Position numbers and translations under genes: made by a program. This document shows positions 7,856 to 8,935 of a stretch of 8,935 nucleotides of DNA, piece by piece (within the stretch, counting starts at the first letter, position 1; each line of letters starts with the position of its first letter). The notes beneath the pieces were generated by a model. That model had not been told where the DNA came from and did no database searches. It saw only the letters and a list, made by a program, of their open reading frames with translations. The stretch spans positions 1 to 8,935 of the forward strand of contig DATJIA010000290.1 of assembly GCA_035493675.1 (NCBI GenBank), read 5' to 3'. This stretch comes from JAIOQA01 sp035493675. GTDB lineage: Bacteria > Myxococcota_A > Polyangia > Haliangiales > Haliangiaceae.

Positions 7856-7885
7856 TTGCGCGGGGTCGCCAACGCGCACTATGCT
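7856..7885 (+). promoter_or_regulatory. probable promoter of the FHA-PATAN gene
   Basis: TTGCGC (7856-7861), an 18-base spacer, then TATGCT (7880-7885). The predicted leader is about 28 bases, the longest in the window, and holds a small GGAC-GGGA-GTCC hairpin (7896-7907) and the 8-base palindrome GGCATGCC (7912-7919) that abuts the ATG. Confidence 0.45.
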
Positions 7886-7919
7886 TCGGTCCGCTGGACG
7901 GGAGTCCGTTCGGCATGCC

Positions 7920-8849
<930 letters not shown>

Positions 8850-8853
8850 TCCA

Positions 8854-8929
8854 ACGTCAACGTGGTCGTGGTCGGGGACGTGGTCGTCTACTTTGACGGC
8901 GACGGCGACGGCGACGGCGACGTTGACGT
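8854..8929. repeat. long imperfect hairpin of hexanucleotide repeat, possible terminator
   Basis: Starting 4 bases after the FHA-PATAN stop, the two halves are reverse complements around a six-base loop TACTTT (8889-8894). The outer ten pairs are perfect (ACGTCAACGT 8854-8863 with ACGTTGACGT 8920-8929). Of 35 positions, 26 are Watson-Crick, 3 are G-T wobble and 6 mismatch. The right arm contains four GACGGC units (8895-8918) and the left arm contains related GTGGTC units. There is no T-run after it, so it is not a canonical intrinsic terminator, but its place suits one. It could also be a dispersed intergenic repeat; the window ends at 8935. Confidence 0.6.
8895..8918 (+). repeat. (GACGGC)4 tandem hexanucleotide repeat
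   Basis: Four perfect GACGGC units followed by GACGTT and GACGTC. Hexamer tracts of this kind can change length by slippage. It forms most of the right arm of the hairpin. Confidence 0.8.
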
Positions 8930-8935
8930 CCGTTG

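Noticed and set aside
7881..7919. ATG 7881 as the start of the FHA-PATAN protein
   Set aside because: It overlaps the TATGCT -10 element and adds residues that do not belong to the FHA domain.
8850..8935. Start of another coding region at the right edge
   Set aside because: Both strands give only Val/Asp or Gly/Asp repeats from the hexanucleotide tract, with no start or motif; it reads as a repeat.

Overview
This is a very GC-rich, gene-dense window with a strong third-codon G/C bias. It carries two Hanks-type Ser/Thr kinase-fold receptors, a forkhead-associated (FHA) sigma-54 activator and an FHA-PATAN (DUF4388) protein. That mix, and the Ala/Pro/Asp-rich linkers of the 'DAGADAG' kind, suggest a myxobacterium-like member of Myxococcota (formerly Deltaproteobacteria). 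This is inferred from gene content; there is no rRNA or other phylogenetic marker here. I see no tRNA, rRNA, CRISPR array, insertion sequence or phage gene.

Layout. Positions 1-1000 hold three small genes: a lipoprotein cut by the left edge (minus), a small exported protein (plus, 303-593) and an Ala/Arg-rich coiled-coil protein (minus, 594-995) whose stop codon abuts the previous one in the palindrome TGATCA. Positions 1022-4011 hold a two-gene cassette on the plus strand: a transmembrane Ser/Thr kinase overlapped by 4 bases (ATGA) by an FHA-AAA+-Fis sigma-54 activator. Only 10 bases beyond it, and convergent with it, is a long minus-strand gene (4022-6466) for a kinase-fold receptor whose catalytic Asp is Gly. 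It is therefore a predicted pseudokinase, with one membrane segment and an exported PEGA-type domain. A 72-base divergent gap leads to a small protein with a degenerate WGR-like C-terminus (6539-7039), then an alpha/beta-hydrolase lipase/esterase (7050-7844), an FHA-PATAN protein (7920-8849) and a long imperfect hairpin made of a hexanucleotide repeat and its complement (8854-8929). No gap between genes exceeds 75 bases.

How the parts may work together (inference). The active kinase has a complete catalytic core but only about 29 residues outside the membrane. The neighbouring pseudokinase has a defective core and a sizeable exported domain. They could be the catalytic and sensory halves of one signalling unit, with output through the FHA sigma-54 activator and perhaps the FHA-PATAN protein. 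The activator's FHA domain has Ser where the phosphothreonine-contacting Arg of the GR motif is expected, so its read-out may not be classical phosphothreonine binding.

Expression. Most genes lack a convincing Shine-Dalgarno sequence. Instead many have a TANNNT, -10-like hexamer a few bases before the start codon, which suggests leaderless or very short-leader transcripts.
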